Below, piece by piece: positions 12,426 to 25,031 of a stretch of DNA of 64,000 nucleotides (its first letter is position 1; each line of letters begins with the position of its first letter). Both the position numbers and the translations under genes were made by a program. The stretch is from Bettongia penicillata ogilbyi (taxonomy: Eukaryota > Chordata > Mammalia > Diprotodontia > Potoroidae): NCBI GenBank assembly GCA_023548195.1, contig JAJHZJ010000269.1, positions 124,001 to 188,000 on the forward strand. The letters are read 5' to 3'. The notes beneath the pieces were generated by a model. The model was not told where the DNA came from. It searched no databases and worked only from the letters and a program-made list of their open reading frames with translations.

Positions 12426-15400
12426 CTTTAACTTAAGAGTTGAAAGAAAGGAGAAGAGATAAAAGTCAGAGTCTTTCAACACCAGTAAAGCTAGAAGGTT
12501 TAAGAAGAATGATTAAGACAGTAGGAAGAATCACTTAAATTCTTGGAAGAAAAAAAATCAGAAAGCAGTGTAAGAAAAAAATACAGAAGATAGAGTATCT
12601 AGCAAGCGAGTATGGTCAATATATTGCAGAAAAAAAGAAGGATAAAATATTAAAATGATCATGGGATTTGGTGTTTAAATAACTATTGATAATTTTGAAT
12701 AGAAAGGTGTCGGTTAAATTATGAAAAATTAGAGCTGGCAAAAGTAGAATTCACATGAAATATGGAACCCTTAATAAACAGAATAATGTAGATAAGTCCC
12801 TCAGATCATGAATTCAATAGCAACTGACGATTGTTTCTCACCATTTTAAATCAAGTACTAACAACTCACATTTTAAGAGAAGTGAAGAATACTTTTGCCA
12901 TTTGTCAAGTATCCATTTTAGAGCTAATGTCTGAAGTGATTCCCAAAGTACCAGCATATTTCTAGAAACCTATGGAAAAGATAGAATGGATTATGAACTT
13001 TTAAAGATTCTGCTCTACCTAAATGATTTTGTTTGATTAATACAACCTGAAGAGATATTATTCAAATATTAGGTTTTAAAGTCTAGTTTTCAATGGCAAA
13101 ATTTATCCTTGTTGAGGATCTATCGCATGTGTAATTATGTAGTTTCTTAAAAGGAATGAATTCTGACCATCAGAAAAAAAAAGACATACTTCCTAGCTAT
13201 GTCCGAAGATTCTTTGTAAATTAATACATTCTATGTAACTATTTTCAGAAATTTGCAAAATACTATACCGTCATCATCAAGAACCAGATATCCCAATGAT
13301 TTCGTGGCTGGAAAAGAATTAGCAAGGTAAAAGGTAGAAAGGAAATTTAGAGTCAATATCAAGAAAAATAAGGTAGGATGAAATAACACGTTATCCTTTG
13401 GAGTCCTCTGTTATCAAGCCAGTCCTTTTTCTTACAAATAGATGCCAACTTGCATGACTTGGGAATGTCTCTATACATGAGTGTGATTGATGCTAGATTT
13501 CTATGATATTTAAGAGCCATCTTCTCAGTGACAATAAGAATACCTATCCTTTTCACAAGTTAGATTTTTTGAATTTGAAGTTAAATATCACCAATTTAAA
13601 AATAAATATGATATAAATGCAACAGTATTCTAGTCGGCCTATATCCTATCAAATGATAAGTGGAATTCAGCCTATCCAAGATGGAGTTTTTTTTTAAAAT
13701 CAAATTGGTGAAGAAAATGAGATAAAACATCTCACATAGGAAAATAGAGAAGAATTGCTTGACATTTTGCTCAAAAATATCAGTGGAAGTAAACAAAACA
13801 CCCTGAAGCAATCCTCCATAACCATATTGAACAGTGATGAATGATATTGGGCTTAGTTGCAAACAGATGACAAATTGCTAGCTTTACTGGCCAAAATTTG
13901 GAGTAAATATCACACAAAAATGTACATCTCTCACCAGAAACCAAACTACTATGAAAGAATGACAGAAATTTGAAATTATTGGGGTAGTTCATCAAATGCT
14001 TCCAATAAAGGTGAGTTCCAATGCTTTGCCATAATGTCAAGATGGTGGTGGTGGGGTTTTACTTACTCATTTTTGGTAACTATTTTCTCTCTATTTTTAT
14101 CAAATTTAATACAAATTAGAAATTTGGTAATATTTTCAAATTACTATCTTTAAAAATCATCTTCAAATATATCATATTCATTTTCCATTAATTTTCATAT
14201 AACATCCTACTGATTTTACTTTGCATTGCTTTTTAAATTTCATGTTTAATAGATTATTATTCGTTTTTGAAATTATTGATGATTGATTTTAGAGGATATT
14301 TTCCCCTTTGAGGAGTGTAAACTATATGACTACATGGTTACTGTTTCTATTATTTTGTTCCTACTTTTTTTTCAGTGTTTTGTAATCTCCCTCTCCTTAG
14401 TACATTTGTAGAGGTACCACATGGTCTTAAGAAATATCTGTATTGCTCAAGTCTCCCATTTCAAAAGCTGTAAATGAGTTTTTAATAACTACCTATTCCA
14501 AAAATTTAATATTTTATGTTTTCCTTTTTTGTATATTATTCTGTAAGATATATCTATCTCTGGGAAGCATTAAAATCTTCCATTATTATTTTGTTTTTGA
14601 ACTTTTATTTTTTAAATTTCATTTAACTTTTTATGAATTTGAATTATTTGTAATTAGACACATATCTTTAGTAGTGATCTTTTATCATTTTCAATGGTAC
14701 TTTTAAGTACAATATAGTTTGCCTGTTTAATGTCTCCTTATATTATGATTTCTCTTCTTTTTATATGGTAGTTCAATTGGATCTTCAGATTATTTAATTT
14801 TCTTGGTACAAAGTAAATTTTATTTGAGTCTTTTTTTTCTCTTTTGATGTCTTTCTTATATGATGACAAATCATTGGGTTATCCATTTTACTCCTTCATT
14901 TCATTGAACTCCCCCCATATTTGGATTGTTGAATCTATTTAAATTTATGTTCTTGATCGGTGGGTTTCTATTTGTTTGCATTGACTTATTTTGTATTTTA
15001 AGTCAGTAATTTTACCCCCTACTCGCTGGTCTGTTGGGCTGATATTTCTGCTCTTAGTCTATTCTCCCAGTTTCTTCCTCATACTCATTTCTTATTGATT
15101 TGTCTTATCCTAACATCCGTGGATTTACATGGCACACACTTGGCTATGCTTTTTTCTGTAATTTATTAATTTTTTCTTCTCTGCTTCTGTGTGCCCTTCT
15201 CTTTTTCTGCCTGATTAAGTGCTGTTTTTTTCAAAATCTTTTTTCTCCAATCCCCTCTAAGTTCTTCATTTATGTACTGTGACTTTTTTGTAGTATCCTT
15301 TTCCAAGCAATTTTCTATATTTGGTTTGCCTTATTACTCTTCTATTTGATTCTCAATTGTATCCACTAGTTCATGTATTGAACAATTAATCTATCATTTA

Positions 15401-15820
15401 TAATCTCTATCATTATATATTAGCCACTTGAGAACCAAATATGAACTCTTATGTATTTTTCACTTATATGTTATTGCATTTAAAAATTCTCACCACAATC
15501 TTCTATTTTGTTTTGTTTTTTTTTTCTCTTCAGGTATGTCTCAGACTTAGAAAAATCAATTAGGAAATAAGCAAAGTAAATGATTTAAAGTAATGAGACC
15601 CACTTCATAAAAATATCCTTCCTTATTTCTTTACTTTAGCATCTCACCACTCCTTAGACTCTTATCTATTGTCTGGCTTTGGAGGTTAATTGTTCTTAAA
15701 CAATCACAAATCATAAATTCTTACACTCTGTATATTTGGTTGGAATGTAATTCTGAGAAGTCCAATCCTTGCTTAGAAAAAGAAAAGTCTGAGCAATGCA
15801 GGGACCTAAAACATTTTCAA
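12426..15820. other. AT-rich sequence, nothing firmly assigned
   Basis: 12426-14080 shows no coding or repeat signature I can name. 14080-15560 is very T-rich on the plus strand and could be an ancient antisense retroelement, but I could not place it against any frame. No RNA gene found. Confidence 0.45.
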
Positions 15821-15824
15821 AGGA

Positions 15825-16105
15825 TTAATGATGTAAAATGCCACCCACATCCAGAGAAAGACCTCTGGAATCGGAACCTAGAATGAAACAAGCTTTTTTC
15901 TGCATTATTATGTTTTATTTTTCTCATAAGTTTTAATTCTTCTTTGCAACATGACTAATGTGAAAATGTATTTAGTAGGAATATGTTTAGAACTCATGTA
16001 AGATGGCATCCTATCTTAGGGAGGGAGAGACAGAAAATGTAGAATTTATGGAAGTAGTTGTTGAAAACTGAAAACAAATAAACTTGGAAAAATATATAAA
16101 AGAAA
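15825..16105 (+). mobile_element. L1 3' UTR fragment
   Basis: Contains 'gccacccacatccagagaaa' followed by 'gacctctggaatc', then 'tctttgcaacatgactaatg' and 'gggagggagagacagaaaa', the order seen in marsupial-type L1 3' UTRs and in the fragment ending at 8085. It ends with A-rich sequence near 16105. Confidence 0.6.
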
Positions 16106-17985
16106 AAAAATGGTCTAACAATGTGTGATTTTTCCCTGAAATTGTGCATGTGCTATACATATATTGCACACTGATACACACAATGCCTCTCTTTCATGAG
16201 TACCAAAGATATATATTTCTGTCTACAATTCTCCCATTCTCTCACACACAATATGGAAATTTTCTTCTATTGCACCCTTTTCTTCCTCTTTCTGGGAGAG
16301 AACCTTACTCTATTCCCCCATTCTACTTCATCCTCTCATTGTATATATGTCCTAATTGACCACATTTCTAAACTTTTAAAGTTACTGTAGAAATTATTAA
16401 TCCTTCTCTGCTCATCTATTGAACAGATAGAGGCATGTTTCTTGCTTTCATGCATCGTTTAATTTCACTAGTATTATGCATACCTTTCTATCTAGTATCA
16501 TTAAATTTACACACACACATTCTTTAATTGTATGTTTTAGTGGATATTTATTCATTGTTTCCACCTGTATCTTCTAAATAATTTAATTTCTTCAATCATT
16601 AACCCTTCGACCCACTTCATTCCTTGATATTTTTCATTAATTCTTTCATTCAATTTTTTTTTCAAAAAATTGTCTAAATACTGATCATGTTGAATTATTT
16701 TTCCTCTTCTTGATAATTTTTTTTTTACTTTCTTATATTACATTTATCAAGGGTATTTTGATTATCTGATTTTTTTTTTTTGCAAAGAATGCCTGAAATT
16801 AATCATTTTGGTTGAAGGTCTCACTTTTTGTTTTTGAATAATAATGACTTCAATATTGAGCTTCTTTGATTTTTATATTATTGCATTAAATCCTCTTTGT
16901 TTTTTTTTGCATAACTGATGAATAATATTTGGTTATTCCAATTGGAACAAAGATAAATTTTATTTCTCTTGACTGCATACAAAACTATATCTACTATTAA
17001 AATTCTTAGAAGTATCCACAACAAGCCTTGTTCCTTTGAGGATAGACTTTTTCTCTGATGGTGCTAATGACATTTAATTCATAGATGCCTTATTGTACAC
17101 ATTCCAAAAGGTATTTTTGGTAATTTCTTGTTAATTACTTATTTGATGTCATTTATTTGTAATATGCCATTTATTTGTATTAATTGCATTATCATACTCT
17201 TCTTGAAAATGTGACCCTTAATTTGTCTAAGTCATATCTGCCTGTGCTATAATCAAATTCAATTAATTTTTCTTGTTTTGATTTTTTTATTTCAAAATAA
17301 CTCTTTTGTTTCCCTTCAGAATGAAAAAAAATATCCCTTTTCACATTTGTTTTGAAATTTCTTGTTCTTTCCTTCAGAGCATTTACTAGTTTGTACAGCT
17401 CTCCCATGATGATTTAATTTTTTCCTATCTTCTTGTCTATTTTATTTAATCCTCAACTGAGAACTCTGATTTAACTTGTTTCAAAAATAATACAGTCTTT
17501 CTTTGAAATGATATATATTTTTGTCATCTTATAATCTACTTATTTTTACTTATTTTTCTTTTCAGTTAATTTTTTCTTCTCCCTATCTGTACTCACTGCA
17601 CCCAGGCCTAACTTTAAAGGTTTACTCAATTTCTATCCATCATTCCTTATGTAGATTTAAAAACATGTCAGATAACTTGATATCTATCTTTCTCTTTGGA
17701 ATTGTTTTCTCATTCTGCCTCTCTCATTTTTTACCAAGAGTTTGCCTTTGGCTTTGGTCCTCAAAATTTAGATATTCCCACTTGTGCCGCTATGAAGACT
17801 CCTATGACTGAGCATCAGCAGTCGTTTTGTTAGTAAGGTATGGCAGTGTAGACTAGAATGAATTCTGAGGAGAGAACTGCTCTTAACTGGGTTTCTGATC
17901 TCCCTCCCACTGCATGAATGAGCTTTATGACCTCAATTTCCACCAATATACATGGATCAAGAATTAGTGAGGGTGGTGGTGAGGG
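16106..17985. other. AT-rich sequence, nothing assigned
   Basis: Long T-rich runs, several poly-T stretches and short accidental ORFs without family resemblance. No promoter, RNA gene or clear repeat end seen. Confidence 0.45.
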
Positions 17986-18946
17986 GTGCTGAGCCAAGAT
18001 GGTGGACTGAGAGAGCAACAACTCACCTAAGCTCTTAGACAACTTTTTCTCTGAAAAGAGAATCTGACCAAATTTTAGAGATGCACATTCCAATAAAACA
18101 CAGACTGTGGCAGATTCAAAGCCCAGGACAGACTAGAAGGTCCATGGGAAGCTTCTGTTCTGAGGGGGGTTATCCCACAGCTCACAGTGTAGCATGGCCA
18201 GCACAGCAGAGCGGGAAGGCCCTGGGAAACCTGGGAAAGCAGCAGGCAGAACCAGCGGGGCTTCAACCCAGGGTAAGAGACCAGCAGAGCTGAGTCAATT
18301 ACAACTGCTGAGCACCAGATATCAGTCCAGCAGCTCCTGAGACTGCAGATTAAACATCTGTAAGTCACTTACTTGAACTTCTGGGAGCTAGGATGGCATA
18401 GTGATGAGTAAATGCTATCTCCTCCCCCCTTCATGACCTTGAAAGAAACATAAAATATATCCCCCAAAAAATTCTGGATCAGTGGAAACATCAGAGGGGG
18501 CAAATAGTCTCACAACACCTGAGGTTAGGAAAATGGCTAAAGAGGATCCTCCTACTGTGGCAGAGGCAAAACAGAAGGAAAAGGGATCCAGGGAAGAGGA
18601 AACTTGCACTAGGACCCAGGGGAACCTCAGCCCCAGGAGAGTAACCCCAGGAGGGGTGGAAACTCCCACTAGGATCTAGGCATGCCTCAGCACTCCAGGG
18701 AAAAAGGGAAGACAATATGGCAGCTGGGATCACCATCCCTGGAGCATGCATTTGCCTCAGCTCAGCTGAGGAGATCTCCCGTGACCAGACCACCCCTCCC
18801 CTGCACTTAACAAACTAATCCCAGGGCTGATCTGGGAGACACAAAACAAAAACCTGCTCTTAGCTTTTTCACACAAATCAGCTCAACACCAAGTTCTGTA
18901 GCTTCAAACTGAAAGAACCAGAAGCCACAACACACAATCACCACCA

Positions 18947-19735
18947 TGAAAAAGCAGAAGCAAAATAAGCACGAAAAAAACTAGAACCTTTATATGGGGA
19001 CAAAGATCAAAACACAAATGCCAAAGAGGTCAATGGGGAGACTGTACTTCCACCTGAAACTTCAGAAGGGACTATTAACTGCTCACATGCATGAACAGTT
19101 CTGGAACAGCTGAAGAAGGAAATAGAAGAAAAACTGACCAATGATTTTTAAAGTACAAAAAAAGAATTCACTAATGAGAACATCTCTTTGAAGGGGAAAA
19201 TTGAACACATGGAAAAAGAAGTACAAAAATTAATTGGAGAAAATAACTCCTTAAAAGGAAAAATTGGACAGATGGAAAAGGAGAAGCAAAAGGTAACTGA
19301 AGAAAACAATTTGATAAAGATTAGAATTCGACAAGTAGAGAGTGATTACTCTTTGAGACATAAAGACTCAGTCAAACAAAATCTAAAGAATGAAAAGATA
19401 GAAGAAAATATAAAATATCTCACTGGAAAAACAACTGACCTGGAAAGTAGATCCAGGAGAGAAAATTTAGGAATCATTGGTCTGCCAGAAAATCACAATG
19501 AAAAGAAGAGTCTGGACAACATCTTCCAGAACATCATCAAGGAAAAATACCCAGATGTCCTACATCCAGAGGGCAAAATAGTCATTGAAAGAATCCACCA
19601 TTCACCTTCCAAAAGGGATCCCAAACTCAAAACCCCAAGAAATATCGTTGCCAAATTCCAGAACTATCAAGTGAAGAAGAAAACACTACAGGCAGCCAGA
19701 AAGAAACCATTCAAATATTGAGGAACTACAGTCAG
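18947..19735 (+). pseudogene. L1 ORF1 pseudogene
   Basis: Likely start ATG near 18947 (MKKQKQNKHEK), stopping almost at once at a TAG near 18983. From 19188 to 19721 an open stretch of 177 codons keeps the coiled coil with 21-residue repeats (KGKIEHMEKEVQKLIGENNS-type units), the RRM-like segment (NLGIIGLPE, then IERIHHSPSKRDP) and PRNIVAKFQN. The C-terminal domain is lost at the junction with ORF2. It is homologous to, but clearly diverged from, the ORF1 of the ORF1-only elements. Confidence 0.88.
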
Positions 19736-19814
19736 GATCACACAGGACCTTGCAGCTTCTTCATTAAAAGATCAAATGAACTGGAATCCGATATTCTTAG
19801 AGGAGAGATTGGGG

Positions 19815-22800
19815 GAGCTGAAGGAAGAAATTGACAATAATTGACTAGTGGGGGACCTCAACCTCCCCCTCTCTGAACTTGATAAATCTAGACTCAAAAT
19901 AAACAAGAAAGAGGTTAAGGAGATAACTCAAACTCTGGATAAGGGAGATAGGATAGATTTCTGGAGAAAATGGAATGGCAATAGAAAGGAATATACCTTT
20001 TTCTCAATGGCACATGGCATATTTACAGAAACTGACCATGTATTAGGACATAAAAGCCTCACAATCCAGTGCAGAAAGGAAGAGATAATCAATGTATAAT
20101 TTTCAGATCATAATGCAATAAAAAGTGTATGTTATAAAAAGCCATAGAAATATAAACCAAAGTTCAATTAGAAACTAAATAATCTAATACTAAAGGAGGA
20201 GTGGGTTAAAGAAGAAACCATAGAAACAATCAACAACTTCATTCAAGAGAATAACAACAATGAGATAACCAACCAAATATTATGAGATTCTGCAAAAGCA
20301 CTTCTTAGGGGAAGTTTTATATCTTTGAATGCCTACATAAAAAAAAAAAATAGAGAAAAAGGAGATCAATGACTTGGGCATGCTGCTGAAAAAGCTAGAA
20401 AGAGAAAAAATTGAAAATCTCCAAGTAAATACCAAATTAGAAATACTGAAAACTAAAGGAGAGATCAATAAAACTGAAATTAAAAAAAACTATTGAATTA
20501 ATAAATAAACCAATAGTTGGTTTTATGAAAAAAAAACTAATAAAATTGATAAACTTTTGTTCAATTTGATTTAAAAAAGGAAGAGGAAAATCAAATTACT
20601 AATATTAGAAAATGAAAGAGGGTATACTCATCTCCAATGAGGAGGAAATTAAAACAATAATTGGAGATTTCTTTGCCCAACTTTATGTCCACAAATTCAA
20701 CAATCAAAACAAGATGGATGACTATTCTAAAAAATACAAATTGCCCAGTTAACAGAAGAGGAAGTTGAATACTTAAACAACCCCATCCTAGAGAAGGAAA
20801 TTGAACAAGTCATCAATGAACTCCCTGGGAAAAAAATCTCCTGGGCCAGACAGCTTTACAAGTTAATTCTATCAAACATTTAAAGAACAATTAGGTCCAA
20901 TACTATATAAACTATTTTTGAACATTGGGGAAGAAGGAGTCCTCCCAAAATCTTTCTATGATAAAAATATTGTTTTGATACCTAAACCAGGAAGAGACAA
21001 GACAGAAAAACAAAATTATGGACCAATTTCTCTGATGAATATAGATGCAAAAATTTTAAATAGCATTTTAGCAAAATGAATACATCATCTTATCACGAGA
21101 ATAATACATTATGATGAGGTAGGATTCATACCAGGAATGCAGGGCTAGTTCAATATTAGGTAAACTATTAGCATTATCAATCATATCAACAACAAAAGTA
21201 ACAAAAAACACATGATTATCTCAATAGATGCAGAAAATGCTTTCGACAAAATACAACACCCATTCCTATTAAAAACACTGGAGAATATTGGAATAAATGG
21301 AACTTTCTATAAAATAATAAGCAGCATCTACCTAAAACCTTCAGCAATCATAATATGCAATGGGGATAAGATAGATGGATTTCCAAAAAGATCAGGGGTG
21401 AAACAAGGATGTCCATTTTAACTACTATTATTCAATATGGTACTATAAATGTTAGTTGTAGCAATTAGACAAGATAAAGTAATTGAAGGAATAAGACTAG
21501 GAAAAGAAGAAAGGAAGTTATCACTCTTTGCATATGATATCATGATATACTTAGAGAATCCCAGAGACAAGTAAAAAACTACTTGAAATAATAAACAACT
21601 TTGGCAAAGTTGCAGGTTACAGAATAAATCCACATGAATCTTCTATATTCTTATATATTAGCAACAAAGTCCAACAGGAAGAGATAGAAAGATAAATCTT
21701 GTTTAAATCTAGGGTAGACAGTACAAAAATATTTGGGAGCTTACCTGCCAAAACCAACACAGGGACTATGTGAACACAATTACAAGACACCTTTTGCACA
21801 AATAAAGTCAGATTTAAGTAAGTGGAAAAACATCAGCTGCTCATGAGTAAGTCAAGCTAATATAATAAAAATGACAATTCTACCTACATTAATTTACTTA
21901 TTTAATGTCATACCAATTAAACCATCAGATAAATATTTTCTAGAGCTGGATAAAATAATATCAAAATTCATCTGGAAAAACAAAAGGTCCAGAGTATCAA
22001 AGGAACTAATGAAAAGAAATGCTAGGGAAGGTAGCCTAGAGCTAACCTTATCTCAAATTGTACTATAAAGTAGCAATTATCAAAACCACTTGGTGCTGGC
22101 TAAGAAACAAAAGGGTAGACAAGTGCAATATACTAGGCACTCAAGACATAGTAGGCAAGGAATATAGCAACCTCTTGTTTGATAAACCCAAGGATTCCAC
22201 CTTCTGGGATAAGAACTCATTGTTCGACAAAAATTGCTGGGAAAATTGGATAACAGTGTGGCAGAAGCTAGGCATAGACCCATGCCTGACACCATACACA
22301 AGAATAAAGTCCAAATGGGTACACGATCTAGGAATAAAGATTGATACCAAGGGCAAACTAGAGGAGCAAGGAATAGTGAATTTATCAGATTTATGGAGAA
22401 GGCACGAATTTTTGATGAAAGAAGAGATAGAAACATTATGAAATGCAAGGTGGATAATTTTGATTACATTAAACTGAAAAGTTTTGCACAATGAAGCCCA
22501 ATGCAACCAAAATTCAGAGGGATGTAGTAAATTGGGAAAGAATATTTATGGCTAATCTCAGGGATAAAGGCCTATTTTCTAGAATATGTGGAGAACTGAG
22601 TCAAATATAAAACAATAAAAGTCATTCCCCAATTGATGAATGGTCAAAGGTTATGAACAGGCAATTTTCAGAGGAAAAATTATAGATATCTATAATCATA
22701 TGAAAAATGCTCTAAATCACTTTTGATTACAGAGATGAAAATCAAAACAACTCTGAGGTATCACATTACACCTATCAGATCGCAAACATGATAGAACAGA

Positions 22801-23278
22801 AAATCGTAAATGTTGGGGAGGATGTGGGAGAGTTGGCACACTAATTCATTTTTGGTGGAGCTGTGAGCTCATCCAACCACTCTGGAGAGTGGTTTGGAAC
22901 TATGCCTAAAGGGCTACAAAAATGTGCATACCCTTTTATCCAACAGTATCTCTGCTAGGACTGTATCCCCAAGAGATCATAAAAATGGGAAAGGGTCCCA
23001 CATATGCAAAAATACTTGTGGCAGCACTCTTTGTAGTTGCCCCAAACTACAAATCAAGGGGATGCCCATCAATTGGGGAATGTTTCAATAAATTGTGGTA
23101 TATGAATGTAATGCAGTACTATTACACCATAAGAAATGATGAACAAGAAGACTTCAGAGAGGCCTGGAAGGACTTATATGATCTGATGCTGAGCAAAAGG
23201 AGCAGAACCAGGAGAACTTTGAGCACAGCAACGACCACAGTGTACGAGAGTTTTCTGGTAGACTTGGGGACTTTGTAA
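19815..23278 (+). pseudogene. L1 ORF2 pseudogene (endonuclease/reverse transcriptase)
   Basis: ORF2 encodes the APE-type endonuclease and reverse transcriptase of L1. Seen here: second half of the endonuclease (GDLNLPLS near 19849, ETDHVLGHK near 20029, and the catalytic FSDHNAIK near 20101, preceded by a stop); reverse transcriptase motifs [13 protein letters not shown] (about 21027), VGFIPGMQG (21118), [16 protein letters not shown] (21215) and SGVKQGCPF (21391). The catalytic FADD box reads FAYD at about 21529-21540. The C-terminal region runs through 22058-22441 and 22922-23278. Multiple stops and frameshifts; the N-terminal half of the endonuclease is missing. Inactive. Confidence 0.9.
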
Positions 23279-23384
23279 CAACGCAAGAACTTAAAAAAAA
23301 ATTCCCAGTGGTTTTCTGAGGCAAAATGCTTTCCACACTCAGAAAAAGAAATATGGAATTCATTCGCAGAATATAGCAGATCAT

Positions 23385-23408
23385 TTGTGTGTGTGTGTGT
23401 GTGTGTGT
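23385..23408. repeat. (GT)n microsatellite in the L1 3' UTR
   Basis: About 12 GT units just before 'attacgttttgacttg', in the 3' UTR of the long L1. Confidence 0.95.
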
Positions 23409-23615
23409 ATTACGTTTTGACTTGTTACATGATTTCTTCCATTTGTTTTAGTTCATCTACACAGCATGACTCTTGTGAAAACGTATTCAATAGGAAAGTG
23501 TGTGTAGATCTTATATAGAATTATATACCGTCTTGGGGAGAGAGGGTTATGGGTGGGGTAGATGGGGGAAAAAATCAAAGTTTTATGGTAGTGACTGTAG
23601 AACAATAAAAAAAAA

Positions 23616-24238
23616 ATTCACAATATATAAACCAGTGCATAAGATTAGATCATCTGATTTCTACTTGGAGGAAAGATTAGGGGCTTTTGGAGTTAGAAGG
23701 GGGTGAGAATGGACTAGTACAATTCTTTGAAATCAGAAAAAGAGGTGTCCCTCCACCCTCACATGTCTATATTCAATTGAAAGAAAATAAAGAAATAATA
23801 ACTGACAAAAAAGTTATGAGAAATCCATCAAACATTTGCATAAATTCTATCATCCAAGAAATAATACAATATTTGAATAAATAAAAACATCCCTTATGAA
23901 TAAAAAAAAAAATTAGTGCGTGCTACCTCCTTGAATGGGTTTAGTTTGAGTAATTACCTACGAGGAACTGTGTAGGCATACGGTTATACAGACTTAGAAA
24001 TCTGTAACTACGAGATTTTTTTACGTTGTTGGTGTCTATCATACATTTTCGTTGGGGTTAGGCATGATTGAATGGTAGCTCTTAGTATTATTGTTTTCCT
24101 TTGTTATTTAGAGAACTTTTATGCTTCAGTAATTATTTATGTCTTGTCTTGTGGAGTCAGAATTTTTCAGTCTATATATGGGATATAATTTCCATTTTAA
24201 GGATTGTAGATGAACGAGGTTTTCAGAAAGCAAGTAAT
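23616..24238. other. Unassigned host flank of the provirus
   Basis: No repeat or coding signature recognised. It ends with gtaat at 24234-24238, the left copy of the proviral target-site duplication. Confidence 0.5.
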
Positions 24239-24288
24239 TGCACGGGGCTAATCCCCGGCCTTCACTTGGCTACTAAGCCAGGTGGCCT

Positions 24289-24384
24289 CGCCCAATATTC
24301 CAGGCGGTAATCTCTCTGGGGTCTTCGCCCAATATTCCAGGCGGTAATCTCTCTGGGGTCTTCGCCCAATATTCCAGGCGGTAC
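24289..24384 (-). repeat. 37-bp tandem repeat (2.6 copies) in 3' LTR U5
   Basis: The unit starting 'cgcccaatattccaggcggt' begins at 24289, 24326 and 24363; the last copy is partial. It lies downstream of the poly(A) signal on the viral strand, so in U5. Confidence 0.95.
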
Positions 24385-24567
24385 TCTAACACAGGGCCCA
24401 CTTCCTTACCCCAGACTTCGCTTGGGCAACCTTTCCTCCAGGTCTTCGGACGTCTCCGGTCCCTGCCGTGCGACCGTATGGCCTAGCTTGCGCGACAGGG
24501 CTATCCCCTCCTCCACGGAGGGAACAAATGACTACACACTCGCCTCGAGGATGTCTGTGCTCTTCAC

Positions 24568-24573
24568 TTTATT
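24568..24573 (-). terminator. Proviral poly(A) signal AATAAA (3' LTR)
   Basis: AATAAA on the viral strand, followed within about 30 nt by GAGTGTGTAG, a GU-rich downstream element. Confidence 0.8.
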
Positions 24574-24634
24574 GATGGCGTCCTTCTACATCTCTTTCTT
24601 GGTTACATCTCTCTCCAATCCCTCCCGGACAGCT

Positions 24635-24643
24635 CCTTATATC
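24635..24643 (-). promoter_or_regulatory. TATA-like box in 3' LTR
   Basis: GATATAAGGAG on the viral strand about 100 nt into the LTR and about 65 nt before AATAAA, the expected order for a retroviral promoter. Confidence 0.65.
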
Positions 24644-24744
24644 CCCAGCCAGAGCCCCGCCCATGTTCCTCCCTGAGGGCAGAGCCAGCTCCCTGAGGGT
24701 GGAGCCAGCTCCTGAAGGCTGGTCCAGAGCTTGGCCCCTAACAG

Positions 24745-24756
24745 CTCCCCCTTTTT
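24745..24756 (-). other. 3' polypurine tract (PPT)
   Basis: AAAAAGGGGGAG on the viral strand, one base (C) before the TG of the 3' LTR. This is the RNase H-resistant primer for plus-strand DNA. A 16-base copy of the tract with its upstream AAAC recurs within integrase at 27227-27242. Confidence 0.92.
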
Positions 24757-25031
24757 GTTTGAACAGGAGTAGTATCATAAGGGGTAGGGAGTTTGGGGGA
24801 GGACAGAAGGGTACGCAAATCTGCTTTGGCTTCTAGTATTGCCTGCCTTATCATAGCGCAAAAGCATCTAATGCAACATGGGAGAAGGAGGCAAAGAAGA
24901 ATAAAAGGCAGCAATTCTACCTTAAACCAGGACTGCTCAGGGCAGACATGTAGCCCCACAAAAGAAAAACATTTTTGGCTTCCTAGATCTCAGAAAAGCC
25001 CGGGAAAATAGCCTTGAGCAAAACAGGGGCA

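Larger units (their letters stand above)
17988..23615 (+). mobile_element. Long L1 copy with 5' end, ORF1, partial ORF2 and 3' UTR
   Basis: The element starts near 17988 with 'tgctgagccaagatggtgga', the L1 5' signature. A leader of about 950 bp, ORF1 (18947-19735), an ORF2 missing its first part (19815-23278), and a 3' UTR with a GT run and 'tagtgactgtagaacaataa' before the A-run at about 23605 follow. Between ORF1 and ORF2 the C-terminal ORF1 codons, spacer and first half of the endonuclease are deleted (junction near 19800-19815). The 3' UTR differs from that of the ORF1-only elements and matches the L1 at 43382-44687, so at least two L1 lineages are present. Confidence 0.85.
24239..24743 (-). 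repeat. 3' LTR of the provirus
   Basis: On the viral strand it begins TGTTAGGGGCC at 24743 and ends CCCCGTGCA at 24239. A TATA-like ATATAAGG lies at 24635-24643 and AATAAA at 24568-24573, followed by a GT-rich stretch. U3 up to the TATA box is only about 100 nt, R is short and U5 is long (about 310 nt, inferred). Differences from the other LTR are single bases near 24277, 24383 and 24671. Confidence 0.93.

Noticed and set aside
14080..15560. T-rich region considered as an antisense retroelement
   Set aside because: No frame gave recognisable reverse transcriptase, endonuclease or ORF1 peptides, so it was left unassigned.
18075..18793. Several 80-100 codon ORFs on both strands in the L1 leader
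   Set aside because: The leader is GC-richer and so has longer chance ORFs; none resembles a known protein or is shared between copies.
22080..22506. Two minus-strand ORFs of about 120 codons over the L1 ORF2 region
   Set aside because: Shadows of the ORF2 C-terminal frames at 22058-22441.
24289..24384. 37-bp direct repeats considered as a CRISPR-like array
   Set aside because: Repeats are contiguous without spacers, lie inside an LTR and sit in mammalian-type DNA.
24422..24676. 84-codon plus-strand ORF present in both LTRs (again at 29128-29382)
   Set aside because: It runs antisense to the viral strand across promoter and poly(A) sequences, and is duplicated only because the LTRs are. 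No sign of coding selection.
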